A stretch of 64,000 nucleotides of DNA from SKVR01 sp037441525 (GCA_037441525.1 JBBISA010000001.1:62001-126000), one strand, 5' to 3'; counted from the first letter of the stretch, positions 9,220 to 19,013 are shown. Notes: a model not told the origin generated them from the letters alone. Made by a program: numbers and translations.

Positions 9220-10420
9220 TCTCTTTCTGAATTTTTAGTTCGGATTTATATAGAAATGTACGGATAAAATCCAAATCCTTTACCGGAGTAAGTGAAAAAT
9301 CAAGATCCGCCATAACAACATTAAGCTGTAATGAAGGAAAGTAAATAGCCATGAATTTTTTCAAATTCTCTTCGTCGCTTCTGGGTTGAAGTGCATGGTG
9401 CTTTTTAAGGTATTGAAGGATGCGTAATCCATCCACCTTATCATGACATGCCTTAATAAATCTTGATAAATCAGGGTTATTCCGGCGCAGGGGTTCAAAA
9501 ATATCGTCCTCACCAAACTGTTCCCGGAAAAACTCATCCATTGGAGTAACCAGATGGCCATGAAACAAATCAGGGAATTTATTGATGGTTTGTTTGATGT
9601 TATCAAATAGGGAAAGGTTGAATAAAGGGTATCGATGCCAACCTTCAGCAATGCCCCTGATAAGGGCAGGGCCAGTACCAAATAAAACCCTTTCTGATAA
9701 ACGGGTGCCCGGAAATACTGTTTCAGAGTTGTACATCATTACATGGCCAGCCTTAACCATTTTCTGTAAAAAGTAGAAGTCTTCACCACTTTTTTTGGGG
9801 GTCAATCCGTTTATTTTGCGATAAGCCCATACCCTGCAAGCCATAGCTGAGCCCAAAGGACTGAAGCAATAGGGAGTACCTGCAAAACGCATATTAAGGG
9901 CATAATAACGCATGTAAATCTCGTAACGTAGCATGGCCCTGTCAAGCTCATCCATGCCTGTCAAGGGATGCAAGTAGGGGTTTGCCAAAGCTAATGCTGA
10001 ACTATTGCTTCGAAAGCAATCCATTACAGAAGTAAGGTATTGGGATGCAAAAACTGTATCGGCATCCATGGAAACAATTATGTCTTCGGGTTGGGCCACA
10101 ATGTTTATCGCATCCATCAAAACTTTTCGTGCCATTCCTATTCCTTCCCGGCCTGTTTGCCAGCCTGAGCCCGGAGAACTTCTATCTATAATATGAAGCC
10201 TGGTAAGACTACATTTTTTAAGCAATTCCAGTGTTCGGTTATTGTTGTTGCAAACAATAAGCTTTTCAGGTTGCTGCCACCAATTATCGGGCTGATTTAC
10301 ACACACCCAGGTGTGAAAACCCCCGAGCGTCTGATTTTTCAGACATTCGAGGGTTTTTGAAATATATTCTGCCTCGTTTAAGGCGGGTAGTGCTATGTGT
10401 ACCTCGGGTACTGCTGGCAT
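9212..10420 (-). CDS. Family 2 glycosyltransferase
   Basis: The 402-residue protein has a GT-A fold N-terminus, VHIALPALNEAEYISKTLEC, and a DxD-type metal/nucleotide-sugar site in IIVSMDADTVF near residue 120. A later KKSGEDFYFLQKMV segment resembles the acceptor-side ED motif of GT2 enzymes. No transmembrane helix is evident, so it is likely cytosolic or peripheral. The start lies 8 bp after the typA stop. Acceptor and donor sugars cannot be deduced, and no other glycan genes are adjacent. Confidence 0.82.
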   Translation of the reverse strand: MPAVPEVHIALPALNEAEYISKTLECLKNQTLGGFHTWVCVNQPDNWWQQPEKLIVCNNNNRTLELLKKCSLTRLHIIDRSSPGSGWQTGREGIGMARKVLMDAINIVAQPEDIIVSMDADTVFASQYLTSVMDCFRSNSSALALANPYLHPLTGMDELDRAMLRYEIYMRYYALNMRFAGTPYCFSPLGSAMACRVWAYRKINGLTPKKSGEDFYFLQKMVKAGHVMMYNSETVFPGTRLSERVLFGTGPALIRGIAEGWHRYPLFNLSLFDNIKQTINKFPDLFHGHLVTPMDEFFREQFGEDDIFEPLRRNNPDLSRFIKACHDKVDGLRILQYLKKHHALQPRSDEENLKKFMAIYFPSLQLNVVMADLDFSLTPVKDLDFIRTFLYKSELKIQKENE

Positions 10421-10428
10421 GACAATCG

Positions 10429-12228
10429 CTATTTCTTCATTCTTTTACGTTCGTGTTCATCAAGGATTATCTTACGCATCCGCATTTTACCGGGGGTAAA
10501 CTCAACGTATTCGTCTTCGGCAATATATTCAAGAGCTTCTTCCATCGAAAACTTAATGGCAGGGGCAATGACCATTTTTTCGTCAGAACCGGATGCCCTG
10601 ACGTTGCTGAGTTTCTTGGTTTTGGTAAGATTAACGATAAGGTCTTCCTGTTTGGAGTTTTCGCCCACTACCTGTCCGGCATATATGTCTTCGCCCGGGT
10701 CAACAAAGAATTTTCCACGATCCTGAAGTTTGTCGATAGAATAGGCAATAGCAGAACCTGTTTCCATGGCAATAAGAGCACCATTGCGTTTGCGGGCAAA
10801 ATCGCCTTTCCAGGGTTCAAAACCCTTTAGCCTGTGCGACATTACGGCTTCACCTTCGGTGGCTGTAAGCATATTGCTTCTTAATCCTATCAAGCCTCGC
10901 GAAGGGATTTCGAATTCAAGATGGGTTCTTTCGTTCAGGTTTTCCATATTGGTCATTTCGCCTTTTCGCTGCGATACCATTTCGATAACCTTGCCTGAAA
11001 ACTGCTCAGGAACATGCACGGTAAGGTATTCAACGGGTTCATGTTTCTGACCTTCAATTTCCTTGACAATAACGCGGGGCTGGCCAACCTGAAGTTCATA
11101 GCCTTCGCGACGCATGGTTTCAATAAGGATGGAAAGATGCAGAACTCCGCGGCCGTAAACCATGTAAGCATCGGCCGATTCGGTGGGCTCAACACGCATG
11201 GCAAGGTTCTTTTCTGTTTCGTGAAAAAGGCGGTCGCGCAGGTGGCGTGATGTAACGAACTTACCATCTTTGCCAAAAAAAGGTGAATTATTGATGGTGA
11301 ATAGCATACTCATGGTAGGTTCATCAATAGCGATTGGTTTCATCCCTTCAGGATTTTCAAAGTCGGCAATGGTATCCCCGATTTCAAAATCTTCTATACC
11401 CAATACGGCACAAATCTCACCCGATTGAATTTCGGTTTTAATCTTTTCCTTTCCAAGTCCTTCAAAAACATAAAGCTCCTTGATCCTTGATTTTCTGATG
11501 ATGCCATCGCGTTTAACAAGAGACACCTGCTGGTTGGCAACGAGTGTTCCGCGAGACAGACGTCCTACTGCAATCCGGCCAAGGTATGAGCTGTAATCGA
11601 GAGATGTGATCTGCATTTGGGCTGAACCTTCAATATGAGGGGCAGCCGGAATATGTTCGATGATCATATCGAGCAGGTATGAAACATCTTCGGTGGGGGT
11701 TGACCAGTCGGGCCCCATCCATCCACCTTTTGCGGAGCCGTAAACGGTGGGAAAATCGAGTTGATCATCAGTGGCATTGAGCGAAAACATGAGATCAAAA
11801 ACTTTTTCCTGGGTGAGTTCCGGGTCGCAATTGGGTTTGTCAACTTTATTAATTACTACAATGGGTTTTTTGTGAAGTTGGAGGGCTTTTTCGAGTACAA
11901 ACCGGGTTTGTGGCATGGGGCCTTCAAAAGCGTCCACGATCAATAATACCCCGTCGGCCATGTTGAGTACTCTTTCTACTTCACCACCAAAATCGGAGTG
12001 ACCAGGAGTATCAATTATATTGATTTTTACATCTTGATAGCGCACTGAACAGTTCTTTGCCAGGATGGTGATACCACGCTCACGTTCCAGGTCGTTGCTG
12101 TCCATAATAAGATCGCCTGTTTCCTGGTTGTCGCGGAATAACTTTACCTGGTGTAAAATCCTGTCGACCAGTGTGGTTTTGCCATGGTCAACGTGGGCAA
12201 TAATGGCAATGTTTCTAATATTTTGCAT
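10429..12228 (-). CDS. typA: Ribosome-associated GTPase TypA/BipA
   Basis: The 599-residue translational GTPase has G1 [13 protein letters not shown]3 [15 protein letters not shown] and G4 NKVDKP, followed by the EF-G-like domains and the TypA C-terminal domain with [10 protein letters not shown]. It binds the 70S ribosome and takes part in subunit assembly and stress adaptation. The length matches the family. It is the first gene of a minus-strand run with GT2 and miaA, with a -7 box at 12257-12264. Confidence 0.95.
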   Translation of the reverse strand: MQNIRNIAIIAHVDHGKTTLVDRILHQVKLFRDNQETGDLIMDSNDLERERGITILAKNCSVRYQDVKINIIDTPGHSDFGGEVERVLNMADGVLLIVDAFEGPMPQTRFVLEKALQLHKKPIVVINKVDKPNCDPELTQEKVFDLMFSLNATDDQLDFPTVYGSAKGGWMGPDWSTPTEDVSYLLDMIIEHIPAAPHIEGSAQMQITSLDYSSYLGRIAVGRLSRGTLVANQQVSLVKRDGIIRKSRIKELYVFEGLGKEKIKTEIQSGEICAVLGIEDFEIGDTIADFENPEGMKPIAIDEPTMSMLFTINNSPFFGKDGKFVTSRHLRDRLFHETEKNLAMRVEPTESADAYMVYGRGVLHLSILIETMRREGYELQVGQPRVIVKEIEGQKHEPVEYLTVHVPEQFSGKVIEMVSQRKGEMTNMENLNERTHLEFEIPSRGLIGLRSNMLTATEGEAVMSHRLKGFEPWKGDFARKRNGALIAMETGSAIAYSIDKLQDRGKFFVDPGEDIYAGQVVGENSKQEDLIVNLTKTKKLSNVRASGSDEKMVIAPAIKFSMEEALEYIAEDEYVEFTPGKMRMRKIILDEHERKRMKK

Positions 12229-12256
12229 TTGAAAAATTGGTTGTTATTAAAGGGTG

Positions 12257-12264
12257 CAAAGGTA
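12257..12264 (-). promoter_or_regulatory. Bacteroidota -7 box of typA
   Basis: TACCTTTG on the minus strand fits TAnnTTTG and lies 29 bp upstream of the typA ATG. Confidence 0.5.
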
Positions 12265-12389
12265 GCCTTTTAAGGCGAAATAAATTTACCAACAAATACT
12301 ATAAGGCTCACATTTAAAGATTTGTAAACATTGCCTTGTTAAATTACTCTAAACATTAGATTGGACGTATAAATATTTAGCTCTATTAG

Positions 12390-12397
12390 TACATTTG
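12390..12397 (+). promoter_or_regulatory. Bacteroidota -7 box of the LuxR-type regulator
   Basis: TACATTTG fits TAnnTTTG and lies about 75 bp upstream of the ATG at 12471. Confidence 0.4.
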
Positions 12398-12470
12398 TTA
12401 TGCCAAAAGAATTTTTAATTTGCAATAAGAAAACAAATGTTTAACAAATCATGCCTGAAGAACATAGTCA

Positions 12471-13118
12471 ATGATCAAAAACTTCTATAAAATTCTTATA
12501 GCAGACGAGCATCATCTGTATGCCGAAGGTTTAAAAACCTTGCTAATGATTCGCAGGCATCTGGGAACACCCACTATCGTAAGTACCGACAAAGACCTTT
12601 ATGAAGCATTAAATTTTTCTCATTTCGATCTTGTAATACTGTGTTCAGCTCTAAGCAATAACAGTAGTCAATTTATTGTCAGGGAACTGAGGAACGAGTT
12701 TCCCCTGCTCAAAACATTGGTTATGGATACAGGTTCTGAAGAAGATATGATTGACCGGGTATTTATGGCTGAAGCTGACGGTTATATAAGGAAAGAATCC
12801 GGACCTGATGAATTTTTTATGGCATTAGAGCAAATCCTGAACGATGGATTGTATTATAATGGTCAATTGCGCAGTCTTCTTCACAGAAACATTAAAGTAA
12901 GAACCACTGACCGTAGTTTTCTGAACAATATGTCGGAAAAGGAAACAGAGGTAATAGGATTTATATGTCAGGAAAACACCATAGAACAGATTGCAGTTGA
13001 ATTGCAATTGAATCCTGAAACTGTTCATGAGATCTTGAAAAGCATTTTCTCAAGGGTCGGGGTAAGCAACCTTACTGCACTTTATAAGGTGCTATTCGAA
13101 AAGGGATTGTTTGACTAA
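12471..13118 (+). CDS. NarL/LuxR-family response regulator with a degenerate receiver
   Basis: The 215-residue protein has a CheY-like receiver (residues 1-125) and a LuxR-type helix-turn-helix at about 148-212 (SEKETEVIGFICQ, then QLNPETVHEILKSIFSRVGV). In the receiver the acidic pair DE at 12-13 is present, but the phospho-acceptor position, where NarL-type proteins have LLD, reads ILC, so Cys58 replaces Asp. Conventional phosphorylation is therefore unlikely. No sensor kinase is adjacent. A bidirectional terminator separates it from the convergent sulfur operon; whether it controls that operon is not shown. Confidence 0.85.
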   Translation: MIKNFYKILIADEHHLYAEGLKTLLMIRRHLGTPTIVSTDKDLYEALNFSHFDLVILCSALSNNSSQFIVRELRNEFPLLKTLVMDTGSEEDMIDRVFMAEADGYIRKESGPDEFFMALEQILNDGLYYNGQLRSLLHRNIKVRTTDRSFLNNMSEKETEVIGFICQENTIEQIAVELQLNPETVHEILKSIFSRVGVSNLTALYKVLFEKGLFD

Positions 13119-13123
13119 AAAAA

Positions 13124-13151
13124 AAACGCCGGAAGCAACCTTCCGGCGTTT
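13124..13151. terminator. Bidirectional terminator between the LuxR regulator and the sulfurtransferase
   Basis: A perfect 12-bp stem (13124-13135 with 13140-13151) closes a 4-base loop CAAC. The core is CGCCGGAAG. An A-run precedes the stem on the plus strand and acts as the T-run for the minus-strand operon. It marks the 3' end of the six-gene operon. Confidence 0.85.
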
Positions 13152-13171
13152 GAAATGAGAATAATACTCAG

Positions 13172-14014
13172 TTACTGTGCAATTTTTCCCGGGTAAAGTG
13201 TTACCCACTCGTTAAATCCACCATCGTAAACTTTAACATTATTGTAACCCAGATAGCTGGTAAGCACAAGGTAATGAAATCCTGTTCTAACACCTGAGCT
13301 GCAATATAGAACCACTTCTTTGTCCTTGGTAACCCCTTTTGATGAATAGAGTCTTTCCAGTTCAGCTTTTGGTTTTAGTTTACCATCGGCCGTAAGCAAT
13401 TCTTTGTACTCAATATTGATGGCGCCCTGAATGTGTCCTTTGCTATCTCTTTCGCGCCCGCGATATTCGCCCTGGGCCCGAGCGTCAACCAATAACATAT
13501 TGGGGCGAGTACCCGCCACGTCCTGAGCGGTAATCAACATATTACGCGCGGGTGCTGCAGCGAATGTTTTGCGGGTAACATTGGTGGGGTTACGGGTAAT
13601 AGGTTTACGACCAGCTTTCCAGGCTTCAATACCACCTTCGAGAACTTTTACGTTTTTTGCTCCCAAATACCTAAGGAGAAAATAAATACGGGCAGCATAC
13701 CGTCCATCGAACTCATCATAAACAACTATGATATTCGACTCGCTTACCCCTCGCTCGCCCAACATTTTGGCAATATCAGCATCAGCAATGAGTAATCCTT
13801 CGATGTTGCCTGCTTTATCAAAAGTATTGTAGGGGATGCTCAGCGAGCCGGTGATGTGTTGCTTATCGTATTCAGCTTTGGGGCCGGCACTGATGACAAC
13901 CAGATTTGTGTTACGCAGGTCTTTGGCCAAATCTTCAACAGTAATAATATCCTGGGCTGATAGCACCAACGTACTGCAGATAACCATAATTACAGAAAAA
14001 ATATTTTTCTTCAT
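13172..14014 (-). CDS. Exported thiosulfate/3-mercaptopyruvate sulfurtransferase (tandem rhodanese)
   Basis: The 280-residue protein has a cleavable signal peptide ending near LVLSAQD and two rhodanese domains. In the N-terminal domain the active-site loop reads VVYDEFDGRYA, with Asp instead of Cys, as is usual for the inactive half. The C-terminal domain has the active loop YCSSGVRTG with catalytic Cys. It should move sulfane sulfur from thiosulfate or mercaptopyruvate to an acceptor in the periplasm. It is the last gene of the operon, 33 bp after the porin, and ends at a strong terminator. Confidence 0.9.
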   Translation of the reverse strand: MKKNIFSVIMVICSTLVLSAQDIITVEDLAKDLRNTNLVVISAGPKAEYDKQHITGSLSIPYNTFDKAGNIEGLLIADADIAKMLGERGVSESNIIVVYDEFDGRYAARIYFLLRYLGAKNVKVLEGGIEAWKAGRKPITRNPTNVTRKTFAAAPARNMLITAQDVAGTRPNMLLVDARAQGEYRGRERDSKGHIQGAINIEYKELLTADGKLKPKAELERLYSSKGVTKDKEVVLYCSSGVRTGFHYLVLTSYLGYNNVKVYDGGFNEWVTLYPGKIAQ

Positions 14015-14047
14015 ACGTTTATAATTTTTTTAGGAGAATGAATAATA

Positions 14048-15091
14048 TCAGAAAGTTACCTGCACCTGAATCAGCAATTCATCATTTTTTACTTCAAGAC
14101 GCTCTTCGGCCTTATAGAGGTAATTTAGCTGGATTCGTGTCCAGTCGTTTAACCAATAGTTAAAACCGAAAACCATGGTATGCTCAGCACGATTCTTAGT
14201 ATCTAAATCAGTGTTCCAGTTCTGGTATCTGACCAAAGGCTGAAGATTCCACGGTGTACGATACATGGCAGTTACATAATAGCCGCTACGTTTAAGATCG
14301 CCTTCGATAATATTGGGGGTACCACCACATCCGCCACCAACAACGTATGAGCCTTTATCTGAGCCAAAAATATACTCACCTATCAAATCAAAATTGCTGT
14401 ACTTTAATTGAACATCGGCAGCCCAACGAAGTCTAACGTCTTCTTCAGAAGAATCTTCAACCACCGACGGGTGTGTGCCATACTGAATACCACCCCCTAG
14501 TTTAACAAAGGAAAAAGGGGCAAGTACCACGCGGCTATGAAAGGTTTTTCCGTTGTTATTGTCGGCCAGGCCTCTTCCGGTTCCGTTGGTAAGCGCAAGA
14601 CTATAAGAAAGCATGTTTTCTTTAACGCTGCCAGAAAGCATAATCCCCATATCCCTGTCGGGGCTCACAAGGTTAACAACAGCATCGGTGCGGTAAATTG
14701 AGTTCAGTCCATTGCACGCTGTGGCCATTTCGAGGGTGAAAGGCGATTTAAACTGGCCTAAAGAAAGTATCGCGAACGGGAAACGTTGATAGGAAATAAA
14801 TGCATCGAGAAGAAACGGATTGACACCTTTATTAAACGCGCTGGTTTCAACTACAGCATAATACATTATATCGTAGGGAATAAATCCGGTGACGCCGATG
14901 CGGGCACGGTTAAAAGTAAAGGAGTTTTGTGTTCCTGTGTTTAAAAATTTGGTTTCCCACTGGGGTTGAATAAACCCCCACAAGGTAATTCCATCATTGC
15001 TCGATGGCGGAGCGCATCCTTGCCCGGAAACTTTTCCGGCATTAAGTGCCAGGTAAACCATTGCAATTATTAGAAGATATCTGGATTTCAT
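14048..15091 (-). CDS. OprO/OprP-type anion porin
   Basis: The 347-residue protein has a signal peptide ending about GKVSGQG and a beta-barrel pattern of alternating residues. It shares features of phosphate-selective porins: GFIQPQWETKF near the start, FNRARIGVTG, GQFKSPFTLE, and a C-terminal aromatic residue (QVQVTF). Members form trimeric outer-membrane channels for small anions. In this operon a sulfur oxyanion such as thiosulfate or tetrathionate would be a logical cargo, but that is inferred from neighbours only. A hairpin lies between it and the upstream rhodanese gene. Confidence 0.82.
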   Translation of the reverse strand: MKSRYLLIIAMVYLALNAGKVSGQGCAPPSSNDGITLWGFIQPQWETKFLNTGTQNSFTFNRARIGVTGFIPYDIMYYAVVETSAFNKGVNPFLLDAFISYQRFPFAILSLGQFKSPFTLEMATACNGLNSIYRTDAVVNLVSPDRDMGIMLSGSVKENMLSYSLALTNGTGRGLADNNNGKTFHSRVVLAPFSFVKLGGGIQYGTHPSVVEDSSEEDVRLRWAADVQLKYSNFDLIGEYIFGSDKGSYVVGGGCGGTPNIIEGDLKRSGYYVTAMYRTPWNLQPLVRYQNWNTDLDTKNRAEHTMVFGFNYWLNDWTRIQLNYLYKAEERLEVKNDELLIQVQVTF

Positions 15092-15174
15092 TAAAAATAT
15101 TATTTGGTTAGGTAGTTGGAATGATTGGATTTGCTCTCTGAGCCAATGGATTGCAAAATTTTACTGATAAAAAT

Positions 15175-15216
15175 AATCTGGAAAACCACAGGTAAAAACC
15201 GGTGATTTTCCAGATT
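15175..15216. terminator. Hairpin inside the sulfur operon (partial terminator or attenuator)
   Basis: AATCTGGAAAA at 15175-15185 pairs with TTTTCCAGATT at 15206-15216, with a further partly paired CAC/GTG and GGT/ACC in the interior. A T-rich tract ATTATTTTTATC follows on the minus strand and a longer one on the plus strand. It lies just after the stop of the 331-residue rhodanese gene and 84 bp before the porin start, so it may lower expression of the last two genes. Confidence 0.6.
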
Positions 15217-15227
15217 TTATTTTTTTT

Positions 15228-16223
15228 TTAGGGAACCATTGGAAGGTTTTGTTGTCCTTCGGGCCATTTGTTAGAAGTTAATTGCGAATTGTTCAGCGCA
15301 TTGACACCCCATTGCATACCATAAGCATCAAATCCAAGCACCCTGAGGTAAAAGGTCACTGCCGCCGATGTCTGGCCGGTCCAGCAGTAATTAACAATTT
15401 TCTTGTCGGGGTTAAGGAACTTAATTTCATTGGCTACAAGAGTAAGGGGGTTTAATCTGTGCGCACCTTTAACATGACCGTTGCCATTTCCGGTAACGTT
15501 GGCTACGGTCCAGTAATTATTTACAAAATAATTGCCGGGGTTTGTCATTACATCAGATGGTTGAACAAATTTGGCTCCTTCCTTAAGTACAGCAGTTATT
15601 CTTTCCTGTAAAATAACGGCGCCATCGTCTGAAGCACTTTTTACCATCGGAGTTTTTCCGTGGTCAACGTTAGCAGCAAACGAAGCAGGGCTTTCAGCAA
15701 AGGTTGACCAATTGGTGTGTTGAGCCGGGGTAATGGCAATATTGCCAATTTTTGGTGTCCACACATCTCTTGTTGAGTTCCATGCACTCATACCCCATTT
15801 AAGGAAGAATGTTTTTGGAAAACCACTGAGGCGACATGCAGCAACGGCATAGGCAGCCACTTGTCCGGAGTAGCATACCAATATAATTTTTTTGCTTCCT
15901 GCCTTGGCAGCCTCGATAAGTACGTTTTCGAGGGTGGTGTTTACAGCACCGTTTATGCGTCCGGCGTTGAAATCGTTTGCAGCACGTAAGTCGATAATGT
16001 AGTAATCAGCAATATTTGCATTAAGAGTTGCAGCTGTAACTGCCCATCCCTGGCCGTCAACCGTTGCATGCACAACTGGCAAATCGAGCCCCCTTGCCTT
16101 GAGGTGATCCACAAGAATTTCGTATTTGTTTTCATCTGCTTCTTTTTTACAACCGGAGAAAACCAATACTGGAATTGCAATAAAAAGGAATAGCCGTGTA
16201 AATAAATTTCTGGTAGTTTTCAT
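15228..16223 (-). CDS. Tandem-rhodanese lipoprotein
   Basis: The 331-residue product has a lipoprotein signal with lipobox VFSGC and two rhodanese-like domains. Both keep a Cys at the active loop: VCYSGQVAAYA near residue 115 and NYCWTGQTSAAV near residue 280. Both active loops are CxxGQ rather than the CxxGxR of classical thiosulfate sulfurtransferases, so the donor may differ. It is probably membrane-anchored in the periplasm. It lies 41 bp downstream of the single-domain rhodanese and is followed by a hairpin. Confidence 0.85.
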   Translation of the reverse strand: MKTTRNLFTRLFLFIAIPVLVFSGCKKEADENKYEILVDHLKARGLDLPVVHATVDGQGWAVTAATLNANIADYYIIDLRAANDFNAGRINGAVNTTLENVLIEAAKAGSKKIILVCYSGQVAAYAVAACRLSGFPKTFFLKWGMSAWNSTRDVWTPKIGNIAITPAQHTNWSTFAESPASFAANVDHGKTPMVKSASDDGAVILQERITAVLKEGAKFVQPSDVMTNPGNYFVNNYWTVANVTGNGNGHVKGAHRLNPLTLVANEIKFLNPDKKIVNYCWTGQTSAAVTFYLRVLGFDAYGMQWGVNALNNSQLTSNKWPEGQQNLPMVP

Positions 16224-16264
16224 TTTCTTAAAGTTTAGTTAGTTATAGAAAGGATGATTAATTT

Positions 16265-16774
16265 TTAGCAACTTCCGACATTTTTGGGTTTATCGCCCCC
16301 ACCGGAAATTTTTTCAAGGTCTTTTTCGTAAAGATCGGGGTAAGCAAGTTCCCAGTTTTTCCAGCCACCATTGAGGGTGCGCACATTGGTATAACCAAGC
16401 CTTTGCAAAGACTCAGCCGCCAGAATACTTCTCTGCCCTTTCTGGCAATAAAGGATAATGAGTTCATCCTTGGCTGGTTGGTAAAGGCCGGTTGCTGCCC
16501 AGAATTCCTCGCTTTCAATTCTGAACTCAAGGCTGCCGCGAGGAATGTTAACAGTGCCGGGTATAAACCCGGGGTAATGTTCCAACTCCTGCCGAACATC
16601 AATAAGGGTATAAGTTTCATAGTTCTCCATGAGCTGATGAAGCTCAGCGGGTTCAATTAGCTTAACCGTTTTAAGAGTGTGCTCCACCATTTCGTCGGCC
16701 GAGGCAAAATGGCCGTTGCGGGAGCATGATGCAGCAATCAAAACAGAAATAATTATTATAAGCAGGTTTTTCAT
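16265..16774 (-). CDS. Single-domain rhodanese lipoprotein
   Basis: Starting at the ATG at 16774 gives 169 residues and places a lipoprotein signal (lipobox IAASC) at the N-terminus. The frame also has an ATG at 16801, but its nine extra residues would precede the signal peptide and overlap the cytochrome b gene, so the inner start is preferred. The rhodanese domain has LIDVRQELEHYPGFIPG and the active loop YCQKGQRS. The C-terminal tail is GGGD-rich and ends in Cys. It should be a periplasmic sulfur carrier or transferase. Confidence 0.87.
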   Translation of the reverse strand: MKNLLIIIISVLIAASCSRNGHFASADEMVEHTLKTVKLIEPAELHQLMENYETYTLIDVRQELEHYPGFIPGTVNIPRGSLEFRIESEEFWAATGLYQPAKDELIILYCQKGQRSILAAESLQRLGYTNVRTLNGGWKNWELAYPDLYEKDLEKISGGGDKPKNVGSC

Positions 16775-16787
16775 AATCAGACGTGAT

Positions 16788-17405
16788 TTATTGTTTAACA
16801 TCAGAGTTCTCGGTATGAGGATGGCTTTCGCCGGTGATCATTTCTTTTACATGGGTTGTGATCTTCTGACCGGTAGTGGTCATATAGAGGTGTACAATAA
16901 GAAATGCTACGAGCATAAAGGCCAGCACAGTGTGTATTACGGCAATACTACGGAGCGCGGCAGAATCAACCGGGTTCCCCGGATACCGGAAGTACATGTA
17001 AATGATGCCGGTGATAATTTGTGCCGGGAATGCAACAATTATCAATCCCAGGTAAACGATTCGCTGGAGTGGGTTAAACTTGTTATTGCGTGTTTTGGTG
17101 GTGTGAGGGGGGAGCTCTTTTCTGAAAATACCATAGGTGTAGTAACGTATTTGTGCTTTGAAATTCTGGCTGGTAGGCATAAAGTTTTTCCAGTGGCCTA
17201 CCGAAAACATCCAGAATATAGTAACAGCCGTAAGGCCCATAAATGACCATGCAGCAGAATTGTGAAGACGAACGGCATATTCAAATCCGAAAAGCCTGAT
17301 CTCACCATGTATTTCAAATCCGGTTATCAAAAGAATGGCAACAAGGGCCATCTGGGTCCAGTGCCAGAATCGTTCAAATTTCGAGTATATTATATTCTTT
17401 TCCAT
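16788..17405 (-). CDS. Cytochrome b561-family membrane subunit
   Basis: The 205-residue integral membrane protein resembles the diheme b-type subunits of hydrogenases and of thiosulfate or formate dehydrogenase complexes. It begins with FERFWHWTQMALVAILLITG, carrying a heme-ligand-type His, and has further histidines in VRLHNSAAW, VIHTVLAF and VHLYMTT within about four predicted helices. Such subunits pass electrons between the quinone pool and a periplasmic partner. Its start is 15 bp after the stop of the octaheme cytochrome gene, which makes that protein the likely partner. Confidence 0.88.
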   Translation of the reverse strand: MEKNIIYSKFERFWHWTQMALVAILLITGFEIHGEIRLFGFEYAVRLHNSAAWSFMGLTAVTIFWMFSVGHWKNFMPTSQNFKAQIRYYTYGIFRKELPPHTTKTRNNKFNPLQRIVYLGLIIVAFPAQIITGIIYMYFRYPGNPVDSAALRSIAVIHTVLAFMLVAFLIVHLYMTTTGQKITTHVKEMITGESHPHTENSDVKQ

Positions 17406-17420
17406 GAAGGATTATATTGT

Positions 17421-19013
17421 TTAAATGCGTTTTGGAAGAATTATACGAAGAATAATGTGGGCGAAAACACCAAGGATAGTAAGTATCACAAGTGCCTTTC
17501 CACCAAAGTTTGCCATGGCAGAATAATCGCGTCCGGGCAGGTAGAAGCCATTTAGGCCCGCCAGACGGCCATTATCGCGAGTGTGGCAATCGTTGCAGGT
17601 AAGCGATTGTTCTTTGGGCGAAACCATATGGTTTACAGGCCAGTAAACTTCTGTGTTGTGGAATTCGTAACTCCCACTGTACGGCCTATTGTTATATTCC
17701 ATACCCAGTACAATTGCAGTATCCATATCAAGGTCTTGCCAAAAGGCACCTTCCCCTTTTTTAGGAGCAAATACCTTCATATTAAGAATGGTTTTATATT
17801 CACTGTCGAAAGGTTGTCTTCCACGGTGAATTTTTACAGGCCAAATCTTCGAGTCAGCACAGGTAGCATTTCCATGTAATTCATTGATCTTAACAGGCAG
17901 TGCAGTAATGGTGTCGGTATCGAGAAACTGTGATGCGGTGCCGTTAAACCATACATATTCAGGCTTCACATTACGATCCCAGATAAATCGTCCCTTTATT
18001 GACAGGTAATTGTAATTGTTCTCATTATCGAATTCGGTTATAAAGCCTCCATTTTCATCGCTACGTCCTGCAACCGACCAATCCCAGAACATAACTGTTG
18101 GGTTTACTTTAGCAAACACAGGTATGTGGCAGGTTTGACAAGCTACTTTATTATAATGATTGTCGAGAATGCGATCGCCGTGAGGTTTGGTTGTATGGCA
18201 CTGATCGCAGGTTACCCTGTTGTCGTTTGTTGAAGAAATGGAGTAAATACGGCCTGTAATATTGTGTCTTTCAGTAGTATGGCAATCAACGCACGACATG
18301 TCGCCACCATCGGTTGCCATGTGCACATCAACATTGCGATTGGTAGCCAGCAGGGCTTTTTCCAGATCACCATGCTTTACATTATTACCGCCACCGCCTT
18401 CAAAATGGCAAACACCGCAGTTATGTCTCATGGGTGCGCCTACGCTTTGGGCAATAGAGTTATAATCGGGCACAGGTTCGTAGGCTGTGGCATTGCTGGC
18501 ATCGGCAGGCATCCCGGCGCCTCCCTTTCTTTTAATGTAAGTGCGGGTTTGATCATGGCACACCAGGCAATCGATGTTGGTAGGTTCGTTAAAGTCGAAC
18601 GATTTATCAGCCCAGCCATACCCAATGTGGCATTTCATACATGAGCCGTTGTTTCCATTGGCGCCGGTGCAAAAGTTGTTTATCAGATTAACTTTCCCCA
18701 CTTTTATAGTTTCGCCATTACGAACCACGTCCCGATCCCATGTCCAGTGGGCTGTGGCCATAATTTCACTATCTCTTTCGGTATGACATGAAAGGCATGC
18801 TGCAGTGACTTCCTGTGGCCGATTAAATTTTTGTTGTAAGATGGGAAACATTGAGTGATCAACTGAGGATATCTGATCGGCACGTTTTTCCATTTCAACA
18901 ACATGAGGGTCTGATATTTTCCGGGCCATTTTAAGGGTGCCTAATACAATGGCGCCGGGCAGTATAATTACAACCAGAAAAGTTATAATCCTTGATGTGA
19001 TTGTTTTGCTCAT
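17421..19013 (-). CDS. Octaheme c-type cytochrome, tetrathionate-reductase family (OTR-like)
   Basis: The 530-residue protein contains exactly eight CxxCH heme motifs: CLSCH, CMKCH, CLVCH, CGVCH, CVDCH, CDQCH, CQTCH and CNDCH. An N-terminal hydrophobic segment (about 9-25) exports it and a C-terminal helix (about 505-524) could anchor it, leaving the hemes in the periplasm. Arrangement and length fit the OTR family, known to reduce tetrathionate and, in vitro, nitrite and hydroxylamine. It is the first gene of the six-gene operon. The physiological substrate is not certain; the rhodanese neighbours favour a sulfur compound. Confidence 0.88.
   Translation of the reverse strand: MSKTITSRIITFLVVIILPGAIVLGTLKMARKISDPHVVEMEKRADQISSVDHSMFPILQQKFNRPQEVTAACLSCHTERDSEIMATAHWTWDRDVVRNGETIKVGKVNLINNFCTGANGNNGSCMKCHIGYGWADKSFDFNEPTNIDCLVCHDQTRTYIKRKGGAGMPADASNATAYEPVPDYNSIAQSVGAPMRHNCGVCHFEGGGGNNVKHGDLEKALLATNRNVDVHMATDGGDMSCVDCHTTERHNITGRIYSISSTNDNRVTCDQCHTTKPHGDRILDNHYNKVACQTCHIPVFAKVNPTVMFWDWSVAGRSDENGGFITEFDNENNYNYLSIKGRFIWDRNVKPEYVWFNGTASQFLDTDTITALPVKINELHGNATCADSKIWPVKIHRGRQPFDSEYKTILNMKVFAPKKGEGAFWQDLDMDTAIVLGMEYNNRPYSGSYEFHNTEVYWPVNHMVSPKEQSLTCNDCHTRDNGRLAGLNGFYLPGRDYSAMANFGGKALVILTILGVFAHIILRIILPKRI

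Noticed and set aside
16775..16801. Upstream ATG of the single-domain rhodanese gene
   Set aside because: It would put nine polar residues before the lipoprotein signal and overlap the cytochrome gene; the inner ATG is better.
18262..18644. Plus-strand frames opposite the octaheme cytochrome
   Set aside because: They are complements of the heme-motif coding sequence and have no coding signal.
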